A stretch of DNA of 64,000 nucleotides from contig CALETE010000029.1 of assembly GCA_937920085.1 (NCBI GenBank), positions 16,932 to 80,931 on the forward strand, read 5' to 3'. The notes under the pieces are model-generated. The model saw only the letters and a program-made list of their open reading frames with translations. It was not told the origin of the DNA and searched no databases. The first letter of the stretch is position 1; every line of letters starts with the position of its first letter. A program made the position numbers and the translations under genes. Below are positions 23,892-32,871 of this stretch, in pieces. This DNA comes from an uncultured Alphaproteobacteria bacterium (GTDB taxonomy: Bacteria > Pseudomonadota > Alphaproteobacteria > Caulobacterales > Caulobacteraceae).

Positions 23892-25364
23892 ATGTCCGAC
23901 CTGACACGCTTGACGCTAAAGGCCGCGTTAGATGGCCTTCAATCCAAGACCTTTTCTTCTGTTGAACTCACTCAGGCTCACATTGATGCTGTGGCTCAGG
24001 CGAGGGCGCTCAATGCCTTCGTTTTGGAGACCCCAGAAAAGGCGCTCTCTATGGCCGCTGACGCCGATGCGCGCCGGGCAAAGGGTGAAGCTGGCCCGCT
24101 GACGGGGGCTCCCCTAGGCGTGAAGGACCTATTCTGCACTAAGGGTGTTCGCACCACAGCCAGCTCGAACATCCTTGGCAATTTTGTTCCCGAGTATGAA
24201 TCCACGGTCACATCCAACCTCTGGCGGGATGGGGCGGTCATGCTGGGCAAGCTCAATCTCGATGAGTTTGCCATGGGCTCGTCCAATGAGACGTCTGCCT
24301 TCGGGCCGGTGGTCAATCCCTGGCGGCGCAATGGCAGCGATGCCAAGCTGACACCCGGCGGGTCATCTGGCGGGTCTGCGGCTTCAGTGGCCGCCGATCT
24401 CTGCTTGGGGGCGACGGCGACCGACACGGGCGGCTCTATCCGTCAGCCGGCGGCGTTCACCGGGACTGTGGGTGTCAAACCGACCTATGGCCGCTGCTCT
24501 CGCTGGGGCGTGGTTGCCTTTGCATCTTCGCTGGATCAAGCGGGGCCGATCGCCAAGACCGTCGAAGACGCCGCCATTCTGCTGACCTCTATGGCGGGGC
24601 ACGATGCAAAAGACGCCACAAGCCTTGATGTGGCGACACCAGACTTTGCGAGCTTTGTCGGCAAGTCGGTCAAGGGGCTGAGGATCGGAATTCCGAAGGA
24701 ATATCGTGTTGACGGTATGCCAGCCGAGATCGACGCGCTTTGGGAGCAAGGAATCGCCTGGCTGAAAGATGCGGGGTGCGAAATTGTCGAAGTTTCACTA
24801 CCGCATACCAAGTACGCGCTCCCGGCCTATTACATCGTCGCACCGGCAGAGGCGTCTTCGAATCTCGCCAGATATGACGGCATGAGGTTTGGCTTGCGAG
24901 TCGAGGGCGGCAACCTGATGGAGACTTACGAGAACACCCGGGCCAAGGGATTTGGCGAGGAAGTCAAACGCCGGATTCTTATTGGCACCTATGTGCTCTC
25001 AGCGGGCTATTATGACGCCTATTATCTCAAGGCGCTCAAGGTCCGGCGTCGTATTGCCGACGATTTTGATCAGGCCTTTCAGAAGGTCGACGCGCTCCTT
25101 ACGCCGACAGCACCCTCTGCAGCATTTGGTCTCGGCGAAAATGCCAACGATCCAGTGGCGATGTATCTCAACGACATCTTCACCGTGACGGTAAACCTCG
25201 CCGGGCTGCCAGGGATGAGCCTACCTGCAGGCGTTGATGTCAATGGTCTGCCCTTAGGTCTTCAGCTAATTGGCCGCACTTTGGATGAAGGCACCTTGTT
25301 TTCCTTGGGTGGAGCCTTGGAAAAGGCAGCAGACTTCCGAGCCAAACCCGCCAAGTGGTGGTAG
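23892..25364 (+). CDS. gatA: Asp-tRNA(Asn)/Glu-tRNA(Gln) amidotransferase subunit A
   Basis: Amidase-signature glutaminase that supplies ammonia for transamidation of misacylated Glu-tRNA(Gln) and Asp-tRNA(Asn). The Ser-cisSer-Lys triad is seen in GVKDLF (Lys near residue 77), TPGGSSGGSAASVA (near 155) and DTGGSIRQPAAF (near 178). Length 490 is standard. It follows gatC without a gap, and a bidirectional terminator follows; gatB is apart by 480 bases, with a small antisense secreted-protein gene in between. Confidence 0.97.
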   Translation: MSDLTRLTLKAALDGLQSKTFSSVELTQAHIDAVAQARALNAFVLETPEKALSMAADADARRAKGEAGPLTGAPLGVKDLFCTKGVRTTASSNILGNFVPEYESTVTSNLWRDGAVMLGKLNLDEFAMGSSNETSAFGPVVNPWRRNGSDAKLTPGGSSGGSAASVAADLCLGATATDTGGSIRQPAAFTGTVGVKPTYGRCSRWGVVAFASSLDQAGPIAKTVEDAAILLTSMAGHDAKDATSLDVATPDFASFVGKSVKGLRIGIPKEYRVDGMPAEIDALWEQGIAWLKDAGCEIVEVSLPHTKYALPAYYIVAPAEASSNLARYDGMRFGLRVEGGNLMETYENTRAKGFGEEVKRRILIGTYVLSAGYYDAYYLKALKVRRRIADDFDQAFQKVDALLTPTAPSAAFGLGENANDPVAMYLNDIFTVTVNLAGLPGMSLPAGVDVNGLPLGLQLIGRTLDEGTLFSLGGALEKAADFRAKPAKWW

Positions 25365-25391
25365 ACAATTACACCTTGGTGCAGACCTAAA

Positions 25392-25425
25392 AAAAGCCCC
25401 CAAGCCTGACGGCGAGGGGGCTTTT
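25392..25425. terminator. Bidirectional terminator after gatA
   Basis: AAAAGCCCCC (25392-25401) pairs perfectly with GGGGGCTTTT (25416-25425) around a 14-base loop. The A- and T-tracts allow function for both gatA and the convergent small secreted-protein gene. Confidence 0.85.
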
Positions 25426-25447
25426 CATCTCAGATCGAGCTGATCTC

Positions 25448-25741
25448 TTACTGCTTAGGCAGCTTGTCCAAATCAGCTTGGACCGCGGCGATTTGCTCGT
25501 CGGTCAAAGCGCCCTGGCTCATAGGCTGAAGAGCCTTCAGGGTCATGGCCTTGAACTGATCGAAAGCCGGATGAGCGGTGAGCATGGGGATGTCTTTGTC
25601 GAGAATCGCCTTGGTAACCGGGTTTGCGGCCAGGTCTGCGATCGGGGTGGTTTCGACGTTGGGGGCGTCCGCGGCGAGGGCAGCGCCCGCGGTGAGCATC
25701 AGGGACAAGCCAGCTAGGCCGGCGGCGAACATCTTCTTCAT
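25448..25741 (-). CDS. Small secreted protein of unknown function
   Basis: A 97-residue protein beginning MKKMFAAGLAGLSLMLTAGAALAADAP, a clear Sec signal peptide with an AxA cleavage site after about residue 23. The mature part of about 74 residues is acidic and helical, with PVTKAILDKDIPMLTAHPAFDQFKAMTLKAL and a terminal DEQIAAVQADLDKLPKQ. GGAAGG lies just upstream of the ATG at 25741, which decides the start; the open frame continues far upstream only as antisense of gatB. I do not recognise the family. It sits between gatA and gatB on the opposite strand, divergent from gatB. A periplasmic location is predicted. Confidence 0.8.
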   Translation of the reverse strand: MKKMFAAGLAGLSLMLTAGAALAADAPNVETTPIADLAANPVTKAILDKDIPMLTAHPAFDQFKAMTLKALQPMSQGALTDEQIAAVQADLDKLPKQ

Positions 25742-25846
25742 GACGGGTTCCTTCCCGGGGAGGTTTATAGCGCGCGCAGAAAGCGCGATTTCGATGAGTT
25801 GCGCAAGGCCCTTCCGCTTCGTCTCAGTCGGCACTAGAAGCAGCTT

Positions 25847-27310
25847 ATGTCTGATACTTCGAAGCTGATCCAAGGCCGAACCGGCCAGTGGGAAATTGTT
25901 CTGGGCCTGGAAATTCACGCCCAGGTCGCCTCGCATGCCAAGCTCTTCTCTGGAGCCGCCGTGGGATTTGGCGCAGGGCCAAACCAGCAGGTGAGCCTGG
26001 TCGATGTGGCGATGCCGGGTATGTTGCCGGTCATCAACCGTCACTGCGTCGAGCAGGCAGTCAGAACGGGCTTGGGTCTTAAGGCCCAGATTAATCTGCG
26101 GAGCCTGTTTGATCGGAAGAATTATTTCTATCCGGACCTGCCTCAGGGGTATCAGATCAGCCAGTTCAAGGACCCGATCGTCGGTGAGGGCGAGGTCATT
26201 GTTGAACGCGATGACGGGACCACCTTCACCGTCGGTATTGAGCGCCTGCATCTGGAACAGGATGCTGGCAAGAGCCTGCACGACCAGGACCCTAATGCCA
26301 CCTTCATGGACTATAATCGTGCTGGCACGGCGCTGATGGAAATCGTCTCTCGCCCGGACATGCGCTCTTCAGACGAGGCGGCGGCCTATGTGAAAAAGGT
26401 CCGCACCATCCTGGTCTATCTGGGCACCTGCGACGGCGACATGGAGAAGGGTAATCTCCGGGCCGACGTGAATGTGTCCGTGCGTCGTCCCGGCGAAGGC
26501 TTAGGAACCCGTTGCGAGATTAAGAACGTCAATTCCTATCGTTATATTCAGCAAGCCATTGAATATGAGGCCCGCCGGCAGGTCGAAATTCTCGAAGATG
26601 GCGGCAAGATCGATCAGGAAACCCGACTTTTCGACCCGACCAAGGTCGAGACCCGCTCCATGCGATCCAAGGAAGAAGCCCACGACTATCGCTACTTCCC
26701 GGACCCTGATCTGCTCCCACTGGATCTTGATCCGGCCTGGGTGAAGGCCATCGAGGCGTCCTTGCCGGAACTGCCAGATGCCAAGAAGGCGCGGCTGCAG
26801 TCGCAATATGGCCTCACTGCCTATGACGCTGGCGTGCTGATTATCGAGCAGGCTCGGGCTGACTTTTTCGAGGCCGCCGCGGCGGGCAGGGACGCTAAAC
26901 TGGTCTCTAACTGGGTGACCAATGAACTGGCGGCCAAGCTTACGGCGGGCAATCTCGAAATAGGAGACAGCCCACTTAAGCCAGACGAGATTGCGGAACT
27001 GGTGGCACTAATTGAAGAGGGCGTAATCTCCTCCAAGATTGCCAAGGACGTGTTTGAGCGCATGTGGGCTGGGGATGGGCGTCCGCGAGCTATTGTGGAG
27101 GCGCAGGGACTGCAGCAGGTGTCTGACACCGGTGCTCTTGAAAAGATCATTGATGATCTGATTGCGGGCAATCCCGGGCAGGCGAACTCGGTAAAAGAAA
27201 AGCCCCAGGCCATTGGCTGGTTTGTGGGCCAAGTGATGAAGGCGACGGGCGGCAAGGCCAATCCCGGCGCTGTCAATCAGTTGCTCAAGTCCAAGCTTGG
27301 TATCGACTAG
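25847..27310 (+). CDS. gatB: Asp-tRNA(Asn)/Glu-tRNA(Gln) amidotransferase subunit B
   Basis: Kinase-and-transfer subunit that activates the misacylated tRNA and accepts ammonia from GatA. The N-terminal WEIVLGLEIHAQV, FDRKNYFYPDLPQGYQISQF and the HLEQDAGKSLHD segments identify GatB; the C-terminal YqeY-like tail domain (about 410-487) ends MKATGGKANPGAVNQLLKSKL. Length 487 residues is normal. The start at 25847 precedes the conserved core by 15 residues. It is not in a strict operon with gatCA, being separated by a divergent small gene. Confidence 0.97.
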   Translation: MSDTSKLIQGRTGQWEIVLGLEIHAQVASHAKLFSGAAVGFGAGPNQQVSLVDVAMPGMLPVINRHCVEQAVRTGLGLKAQINLRSLFDRKNYFYPDLPQGYQISQFKDPIVGEGEVIVERDDGTTFTVGIERLHLEQDAGKSLHDQDPNATFMDYNRAGTALMEIVSRPDMRSSDEAAAYVKKVRTILVYLGTCDGDMEKGNLRADVNVSVRRPGEGLGTRCEIKNVNSYRYIQQAIEYEARRQVEILEDGGKIDQETRLFDPTKVETRSMRSKEEAHDYRYFPDPDLLPLDLDPAWVKAIEASLPELPDAKKARLQSQYGLTAYDAGVLIIEQARADFFEAAAAGRDAKLVSNWVTNELAAKLTAGNLEIGDSPLKPDEIAELVALIEEGVISSKIAKDVFERMWAGDGRPRAIVEAQGLQQVSDTGALEKIIDDLIAGNPGQANSVKEKPQAIGWFVGQVMKATGGKANPGAVNQLLKSKLGID

Positions 27311-27324
27311 TTCGACCTTGCAAA

Positions 27325-27343
27325 GGGGGGGCGCCGCCCCCCT
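27325..27343. terminator. GC-rich hairpin between convergent gatB and S9 peptidase genes
   Basis: GGGGGGC (27326-27332) pairs with GCCCCCC (27336-27342) around a 3-base loop. No T-tract follows on either strand, so intrinsic termination is uncertain, but position between two convergent stops suits a bidirectional stop signal. Confidence 0.4.
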
Positions 27344-27357
27344 AAGTCCTGGGCGCG

Positions 27358-29415
27358 CTATTTCCCTGTCCAGCGGTCTAGCCAGTTGAAGACGGTATCG
27401 TGCCATTGCAGGCCATTTTCTGGCTTGAGTACCCAGTGATTTTCATCAGGGAAGTAAAGGAACTGGCTGGGAACGCCCTTGCGCTGGAGGGCGGTAAAGG
27501 TCCCTAGGCCCTGTTCCAGCGGCACCCGGAAGTCATTCTGGCCGTGAATGACAAGCTCCGGCTTGTTCCAGTTGACCACGTGATTGACGGGGTTGAAGGT
27601 CTGGTAGCCCTTGGGATTGTCGTAGGGCGTGCCACCGTTTTCCCATTCAGAGAACCAAAGCTCCTCAGTGGAATAGCCCATGGCGTGGGTGTCAAAGAGG
27701 CCGTCATGATTGACGAGGCATTTCCAAGGCTTGGACCAGTTACCGGCGATCCAGTTGATCATGAAACCGCCATATGAGCCGCCGAGTGCGCAGGCCCGGT
27801 CCCCGTCCAGGAATGGATACTTTGCCAGAGCATAGGCCCAGCCCTTCTGGAGATCCTCCAGCGGGCGGTCACCCCAATGCTGGGAGATGGCGTCGGTGAA
27901 GCCCTGACCATAGCCCGTCGACCCATGGAAATCGACCATGACCACAGCATATCCATGGCCTGCATAGGTTTGAGCGTTCCAGCGATAATGGAACAGGTTG
28001 CCGAAGCTGCCCTGCGGCCCGCCATGGATCAGGAAGGCCACTGGATAGGACTTACCTGGCTGAAAATCGGCAGGTTTCACCACATACCCATAGACTGTTT
28101 CTCCATTCCAACCGGGGAAGGAAAACTGCTCGGCCTGCCCCATTGTGATACCAGAGAGCCGCTCAGCATTGTGCGCGGTGAGGGGAATAGGCACCTTGGC
28201 CCCTGTGTCGAGCCGGTAGATTTGAGCGGGTGTCGAGAGGTTATCCTGGGTGAAGACCAAGCCCGTCTTCGTCAGGTCGAAATCTTGGACGTGCCCAGGT
28301 CCCGTCAGGGGAAGGGGGGCGTTAGGCTTGGTGGTCGAGAAGGCAAATATCCGTGTTTGTCCGAGATCTTGCGCCAAACCATAAAGCCGCTTGCTGTCCT
28401 TGGCCCAGGTGAAACCTTCAACGGATCGATCCCAATTTGCCGTGACTTCCTGAGTGGAACCGCTCTTGAGGTCACGCACCATCAAGGCATTGCGGTCGGA
28501 CTCAAAACCCGGCCGCTTTGCCGCGAGCCATGCAAGCTTGGTCCCGTCTGGGGACATGGCCGGGGCGGCATCACTGGCAAGATTGTCTGCGGTCAGGTTA
28601 ACAGGTGCGCCTTGGCCCGTTATGGCCACTTGATACAGGTCAAAGTTGGTTTGCCAGGGCTCAGACTTTCCTGAGATTCGTGCCGAAAAGATCACCGATG
28701 TGCTGTCGGCGGAGACTGTGAAGTCACCCTGGCCCCCAAAGGGTTTGGATGGGATGTCGGCATCAAAACCAGGGGTAAGTTCTATGGGCTCGCCCGAGGC
28801 GACGCCCTCTGTGCTAATAGCCATCGCAAAGAGGTGATTGCGGGTTCCGTCTGCCCACTCGTCCCAATGGCGGACGAACAAGCGATCATAGACCTTGCCC
28901 GAGGGGGTCTTGGGCGCGTTATTGCGATCTAGCGTGCACTTTAGGGTCGGACAATCGGGATATACCGCAAGGCCTAACACTAAAGTTTTGCCATTTGGGG
29001 CAAGGCGGAAGGTCAGCACGGGTAGGGGCAGGTTCGTAACTTGAGTGGCTTTTTCGCCGGCTGAATCTGTTCGCCAAACTTGCGGCGAGCCAGATCGGGC
29101 GGACATAAAATAGATCCACTTCCCATCCGCGGACCAACGACCAGAAGATGCGCCCCCGTCAGATATCCCCAAGCGTCGCGGGAGAGTCTTGGCGGAAAGG
29201 TCTAGCTTCCAAAGGCTGTGGACGCCCCGATTCTTCGACCAATCTGTCGATCGAAGGTCATAAATCGCAACGTTATCAACCGGCGAGGCTTGAACATCTG
29301 ATGCACGGTCAAAACTACCAAGATCTTTTGGAGTCATCCCCTTGATCTCGCCAGCCAGGGCCAAGGATGAGGCCGACACTGCGACGGCGACAAATGCAAT
29401 CAAGATCCGACGCAT
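27358..29415 (-). CDS. S9 family peptidase (prolyl oligopeptidase/acylaminoacyl peptidase type), secreted
   Basis: Serine peptidase of 685 residues with an N-terminal signal sequence (MRRILIAFVAVAVSASSLALAGE). The middle is a WD40-like beta propeller (TolB-type repeats such as SPDGTKLAW) and the C-terminal 250 residues form the alpha/beta hydrolase. The nucleophile elbow is GGSYGGFM, the acid lies in HGQNDFRVP and the histidine in ENHWVLKP. These are dipeptidyl or oligopeptidase enzymes of the periplasm, involved in peptide use. Transcribed alone, downstream of the radical SAM gene on the same strand with an 83-base gap. Confidence 0.93.
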   Translation of the reverse strand: MRRILIAFVAVAVSASSLALAGEIKGMTPKDLGSFDRASDVQASPVDNVAIYDLRSTDWSKNRGVHSLWKLDLSAKTLPRRLGISDGGASSGRWSADGKWIYFMSARSGSPQVWRTDSAGEKATQVTNLPLPVLTFRLAPNGKTLVLGLAVYPDCPTLKCTLDRNNAPKTPSGKVYDRLFVRHWDEWADGTRNHLFAMAISTEGVASGEPIELTPGFDADIPSKPFGGQGDFTVSADSTSVIFSARISGKSEPWQTNFDLYQVAITGQGAPVNLTADNLASDAAPAMSPDGTKLAWLAAKRPGFESDRNALMVRDLKSGSTQEVTANWDRSVEGFTWAKDSKRLYGLAQDLGQTRIFAFSTTKPNAPLPLTGPGHVQDFDLTKTGLVFTQDNLSTPAQIYRLDTGAKVPIPLTAHNAERLSGITMGQAEQFSFPGWNGETVYGYVVKPADFQPGKSYPVAFLIHGGPQGSFGNLFHYRWNAQTYAGHGYAVVMVDFHGSTGYGQGFTDAISQHWGDRPLEDLQKGWAYALAKYPFLDGDRACALGGSYGGFMINWIAGNWSKPWKCLVNHDGLFDTHAMGYSTEELWFSEWENGGTPYDNPKGYQTFNPVNHVVNWNKPELVIHGQNDFRVPLEQGLGTFTALQRKGVPSQFLYFPDENHWVLKPENGLQWHDTVFNWLDRWTGK

Positions 29416-29498
29416 ATTTGATCAGGTCCTTCGAACGGAAAACATATTGGTTCGCTATCACAGGGCACAGACGGTAGCCAATGCCGTGACAGGGCGTG

Positions 29499-31445
29499 TT
29501 AGGCCGCTTCGACTGTGGGAGCGGGCACATAACCCAGCTCTTGCAATCGATAGCCCTCTACATTGATGAGTTTTGACACACTGAGGTTCGGCTGTGTTCG
29601 CAGTATGTCTAGGAAGGCCTGGCGGCGTGGCGCAGGTACCAACCTCATTGGACCACGATCCCCAGCCAGCGGAACGTGGGAGTCGACGAGAATTTCTGAA
29701 CACTCGAGACTGAGCGATGGGAAGCGGCTGAAGACCTCTGGACTGAAAAGGTTTAGCTCTTCCGTTGCAGTTTCCGCCGAGTTTTGAATAGCCTGGATTA
29801 TCGCGGCATCAAAGGCAGCCTTATAGGTTTCAAGAATCCTCACGCTGAATTTGATGTTTAGCTTGTCGAAGTCTTGATCGATGAGTTTTTGAAAATTCGG
29901 CTCAAGACTGAAGTGCGCGCGAATATCGTCCTCGGTATCGAACCATTCTGCCTGCGATGCGCTTTCAAATTCCTGCCAAAACGCTGAGGTTTGAGGTGCG
30001 CTCAGGGTCTCTTTCAGAAGGCTCAGGATTACATCGAGGGGATTGGTTCCATGGCCCTGGGCGATCTTTAGGAGCGGCTTATAGACATCGATGTTCCAGC
30101 AAAAATCGACCAGAAAATGTAGGCGTCTCAGGAAGAATAGGTCCTGCTCCGACATGGTCGACGTCGATCTGAGGCTTTCTTCAACCTCGAATGTCCTGAT
30201 TTCATCGCCATCAGGGGTCCGGTAAGCCCCCGCGTCGCCGTGGATTAGGCGGTAACGGGTCTTGAACTCAAACTTGGTCCGCGTTTCCTCTGAGTTGGTC
30301 TCAGCCCCGGCAAGCAGCCGCATATTGTGATTGAGAATGACATCGACCCCGGCGTCGAACAGTTCCCTCAACCCCTCAAGGTGGGTTCCGAGGGTTTCTG
30401 CGGGCAGGGGGACGATGACGTCTGAAGCCGTCACGGCCCCAGCATCATGGAATAGCTCTTGGTACTTTCGATAGGTTTCAAGGGAGATATTGTCCCGCTT
30501 GATTTCCTTTAGAACCTCTTGATTCATGCTCTGGACAGCCATCACGGGCATGACCATATCGCCCAGAATATTGGCGATCTCCAGGTTGCGATCCGTTACA
30601 TTTTTGGCCATCCACATTTGGCAGAAGTCTGGAGCGCCATATTTGTCTTTGACGGCTCGGATGGCGTGCGCAAGCTCCACATCGCGCTTGAGCAAACCGA
30701 AATTGGCGTCGCAAATGATCCACTTTCGAGCCTGCGAGCGGGCACCAACATAGGCGATTTCCGCCATGGCGGTTTCAAGACTAAAGCGTCGTACAAGATC
30801 TTTCGACGCCATGCCCCAGGCGCAGAAGGTGCACTGGAATGGGCAGCCACGGTTTGTCTCAAGAAGCGGGCACATTCCTGCATCCAGAAATTCATCCAGA
30901 TAGCCATCGAGATAGGGTGATGGAACGCCGGTTATCTCTCTCGTTAGCTTACGCTCACGGGTTGCTCGAACAGTGTCGCCCTCAAGCCAGATAACGTTGT
31001 TAGGCAATAGGCTCTCGTCGGATGCCCCCTGCTGCCACCAGGCGATCAGTTCAGCAAAAGGCTCCTCCCCGCCATCCACCACCGCAAAGTCCGCATAGCT
31101 GTGGCGCTTTAGGAAGGTCTTCCGCCGGTCCGCCTCAGGATCGATATTCGGCCCTCCGACAACAATGAGGGCGTCTGGTAGTTTGCTACGAACATAAGCA
31201 CCAATCTGCAGGTTTAAATTTTCATTCCACCCGTAATTGGTCATGCCGATGATATCGGGGGCTTCATTGGCGATAGCCGCTAAAAACTTCTCCGGGTGCT
31301 TGAAAAGGGTAATATCCACTGCTGATCCGAACGCCGCTATAGCGTAGGCCTTGATGTACCCAATGCCCAAAGGCACGGTCTGAGCCGCATCATTGACGGC
31401 CTGGGTGTGCGCGAGGTCCGCAAGATAGATCTTTGTTTTTGCCAT
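29499..31445 (-). CDS. B12-binding-domain radical SAM protein
   Basis: A 648-residue protein. An N-terminal cobalamin-binding-like Rossmann domain (PLGIGYIKAY near 25 to VVDGGEEPFAEL near 135, without a DxHxxG ligand histidine) is followed by a radical SAM domain with the cluster motif GCPFQCTFC (CxxxCxxC) near residue 213. A long C-terminal region of about 250 residues resembles no domain I can name. The start at 31445 (MAKTKIYLADLAH) was chosen because a GGGGGGAT site precedes it; a longer frame adds 34 non-conserved residues. Such proteins methylate or rearrange unactivated carbons, often in glycan or lipid pathways. It lies beside the holdfast cluster, divergent from the Sel1-like gene; the substrate is unknown. 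Confidence 0.85.
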   Translation of the reverse strand: MAKTKIYLADLAHTQAVNDAAQTVPLGIGYIKAYAIAAFGSAVDITLFKHPEKFLAAIANEAPDIIGMTNYGWNENLNLQIGAYVRSKLPDALIVVGGPNIDPEADRRKTFLKRHSYADFAVVDGGEEPFAELIAWWQQGASDESLLPNNVIWLEGDTVRATRERKLTREITGVPSPYLDGYLDEFLDAGMCPLLETNRGCPFQCTFCAWGMASKDLVRRFSLETAMAEIAYVGARSQARKWIICDANFGLLKRDVELAHAIRAVKDKYGAPDFCQMWMAKNVTDRNLEIANILGDMVMPVMAVQSMNQEVLKEIKRDNISLETYRKYQELFHDAGAVTASDVIVPLPAETLGTHLEGLRELFDAGVDVILNHNMRLLAGAETNSEETRTKFEFKTRYRLIHGDAGAYRTPDGDEIRTFEVEESLRSTSTMSEQDLFFLRRLHFLVDFCWNIDVYKPLLKIAQGHGTNPLDVILSLLKETLSAPQTSAFWQEFESASQAEWFDTEDDIRAHFSLEPNFQKLIDQDFDKLNIKFSVRILETYKAAFDAAIIQAIQNSAETATEELNLFSPEVFSRFPSLSLECSEILVDSHVPLAGDRGPMRLVPAPRRQAFLDILRTQPNLSVSKLINVEGYRLQELGYVPAPTVEAA

Positions 31446-31785
31446 TATCCCATCCCCCCGTTGGTGAAAGGCTAGGGTGATTGCCCGTTTTGTGGAAAGT
31501 CTTTTCCAGGCCTCAGATGCAAAAGGCCGGGAAGGTGCAATGGGCACCTAAGCCTGGGAAAGTGAGAAGACTTATTTAGTCCGGACACTGCCCATCTCGG
31601 CTTCGCAAACGCGCTCAAGATGTGTTGTTTTAAATGGCGAGAGACGTTCCCGTAAGTTATCAAATGAAATGCCAAGTCTTTCAGCGCTTAACTATATCTT
31701 TAGTGAAGATAGACTTTCATCGAAGCGTCGGACCGAGGGCGGTCTCCAGAATGGAGCCCGGTCGGTCGAAAAAGGGATTGGGCAC
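31446..31785. other. 340-base intergenic region between divergent radical SAM and Sel1-like genes
   Basis: No convincing gene is seen here. It should hold both divergent promoters. It contains a near-consensus CtrA box (31688-31702) and A+T-rich stretches at 31565-31580 and 31620-31660. An open frame entering from 31669 merely extends the Sel1-like gene upstream, and the ribosome site favours the later start. Confidence 0.6.
31688..31702. promoter_or_regulatory. Candidate CtrA binding site upstream of the Sel1-like gene
   Basis: TTAA-N7-TTTA matches the CtrA consensus at 7 of 8 positions, 84 bases before the preferred start of the Sel1-like gene. It would fall inside the coding region if the gene started at 31669, which supports the later start. 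Confidence 0.4.
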
Positions 31786-32055
31786 ATGCTTGCGAGCGTG
31801 GAAGCGGACGTTGGATTACCGTTGCCAGGGCCGAATGCAACGGGCGATGAGCTATTCAAATTGGGCATGCTCTATTCGACGGGGCAGGGTGGCGCGCCTT
31901 TGGATTTTATCTCGGCGCACATGCTGTTCAACCTAGCGGCCATGCGCGGGTCCAATGAGGGCAAGGTTTACCGCAAAGAATTAAGCCAGGAAATGGGCGC
32001 AGAGGAAGTTGCCGAAGCGCAGCGGGCGGCAAGAGAGTGGCTAGCGCAGGGTTAG
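31786..32055 (+). CDS. Small Sel1-like repeat protein
   Basis: An 89-residue protein with one Sel1/TPR-like helical hairpin, ELFKLGMLYSTGQGGAPLDFISAHMLFNLAAMRGS, followed by a charged helix ending AEAQRAAREWLAQG. This form (LGMLYSTGQG, AHMLFNLAA, AQRAAREW) recurs in alphaproteobacteria as a short cytoplasmic protein of unknown role; no signal peptide is seen. The ATG at 31786 follows AAAGGGA; an alternative start at 31669 adds 39 residues without similarity. It is convergent with hfsD and divergent from the radical SAM gene, and a CtrA-like box precedes it. Confidence 0.75.
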   Translation: MLASVEADVGLPLPGPNATGDELFKLGMLYSTGQGGAPLDFISAHMLFNLAAMRGSNEGKVYRKELSQEMGAEEVAEAQRAAREWLAQG

Positions 32056-32071
32056 GCTTCCCAAGGGAAGT

Positions 32072-32821
32072 TTAATTTTTGGGTGTGCCCAGGGCGTAGC
32101 TAAAGCCCAATTGGATAGGCGACAGGTCACGAACGTATTGCTGTACGAAGAGCGCCGCGTTGGCGACGCCACTCTTTGGCACATAGACAATGTCAAAGCG
32201 GCGCAGTGGCACGAGGTCAGCCGTGCCAGACGCCAGTCCCTTTTTCAGATTAATGGTCTTGATCATGCCAAGGCCTGCGGGGCCGCGGCGTAGGATTATG
32301 ACCCTTCGTCTATCCGAGGAATTGGTAAAGTCCCCTGCCTGAATAATGGCACGTAGGGCGTCGCTGTCGCCCACAAGGTCTAGGACACCAGGGGTTTTGA
32401 CCTCTCCGCCAACAAAGACTTTCAGCGGTGCCGCTTTTAGGGTGATGTCAACCTGCGGCCGCAAAAGTTGCTGGGCGTAAGCCTGCACGAGGTCATCATG
32501 AACCTCGTCTGCGGTGCGATCAGCGACCATGAAGCTCCCTATGAGGGGAAGTCGAATCCGGCCGTCCGGTTGCACCTGGACAGCCTTGGATAACTCGGGT
32601 GCCGTGGGAAGGCTGACCTCTAACTCATCGCCAGGGTAAAACCGGTAGGGCGGTTCGTAGTCGCTCCAAGACGCGTACGGAATGTCCTGGAATTGTGCCT
32701 GGGAGGCAGGTGGCCTTGTTCTGGGATCGAAATCGGCTTTTGGGGGCGCAGACGCGCAACCAGCGGCAAGGATGACGAGTGCCAAGGTAGGACCGATCAA
32801 GCCTGTGAGAGGTCTTTGCAT
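32072..32821 (-). CDS. hfsD: Holdfast polysaccharide export protein HfsD (Wza-like outer-membrane lipoprotein)
   Basis: Outer-membrane secretin-like channel for the holdfast polysaccharide. The first 22 residues are a lipoprotein signal ending ILAAGC, with Cys22 as the lipidation site. A polysaccharide export domain begins at about 55 (YPGDELEVSLPTAPELSKAVQVQPDGRIRLPLIG) and one SLBB segment follows (VFVGGEVKTPGVLDLVGDSDALRAII). At 249 residues it is shorter than Wza, as for HfsD. It is divergent from hfsA across 88 bases containing a CtrA-like box and a perfect inverted repeat. Identity rests on domain plus position in the conserved hfs cluster. Confidence 0.93.
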   Translation of the reverse strand: MQRPLTGLIGPTLALVILAAGCASAPPKADFDPRTRPPASQAQFQDIPYASWSDYEPPYRFYPGDELEVSLPTAPELSKAVQVQPDGRIRLPLIGSFMVADRTADEVHDDLVQAYAQQLLRPQVDITLKAAPLKVFVGGEVKTPGVLDLVGDSDALRAIIQAGDFTNSSDRRRVIILRRGPAGLGMIKTINLKKGLASGTADLVPLRRFDIVYVPKSGVANAALFVQQYVRDLSPIQLGFSYALGTPKN

Positions 32822-32845
32822 GCGGCGGAGGGTTAATGAGAATGG

Positions 32846-32860
32846 GTAATAGAACGTTAA
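32846..32860. promoter_or_regulatory. Candidate CtrA binding site between hfsD and hfsA
   Basis: GTAA-N7-TTAA matches the CtrA consensus at 7 of 8 positions, roughly 25 bases from the hfsD start and 50 from the annotated hfsA start. A further TTAA lies at 32833-32836. It could act on either divergent gene. Confidence 0.5.
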
Positions 32861-32871
32861 TGCCCTGAGGC

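Noticed and set aside
25742..26281. Long upstream extension of the small secreted protein's frame
   Set aside because: It is antisense to the start of gatB. The signal peptide and the GGAAGG site fix the true start at 25741.
31446..31785. Cobalamin riboswitch ahead of the radical SAM gene
   Set aside because: I could not find the conserved B12-box or a matching long structured leader in this region.
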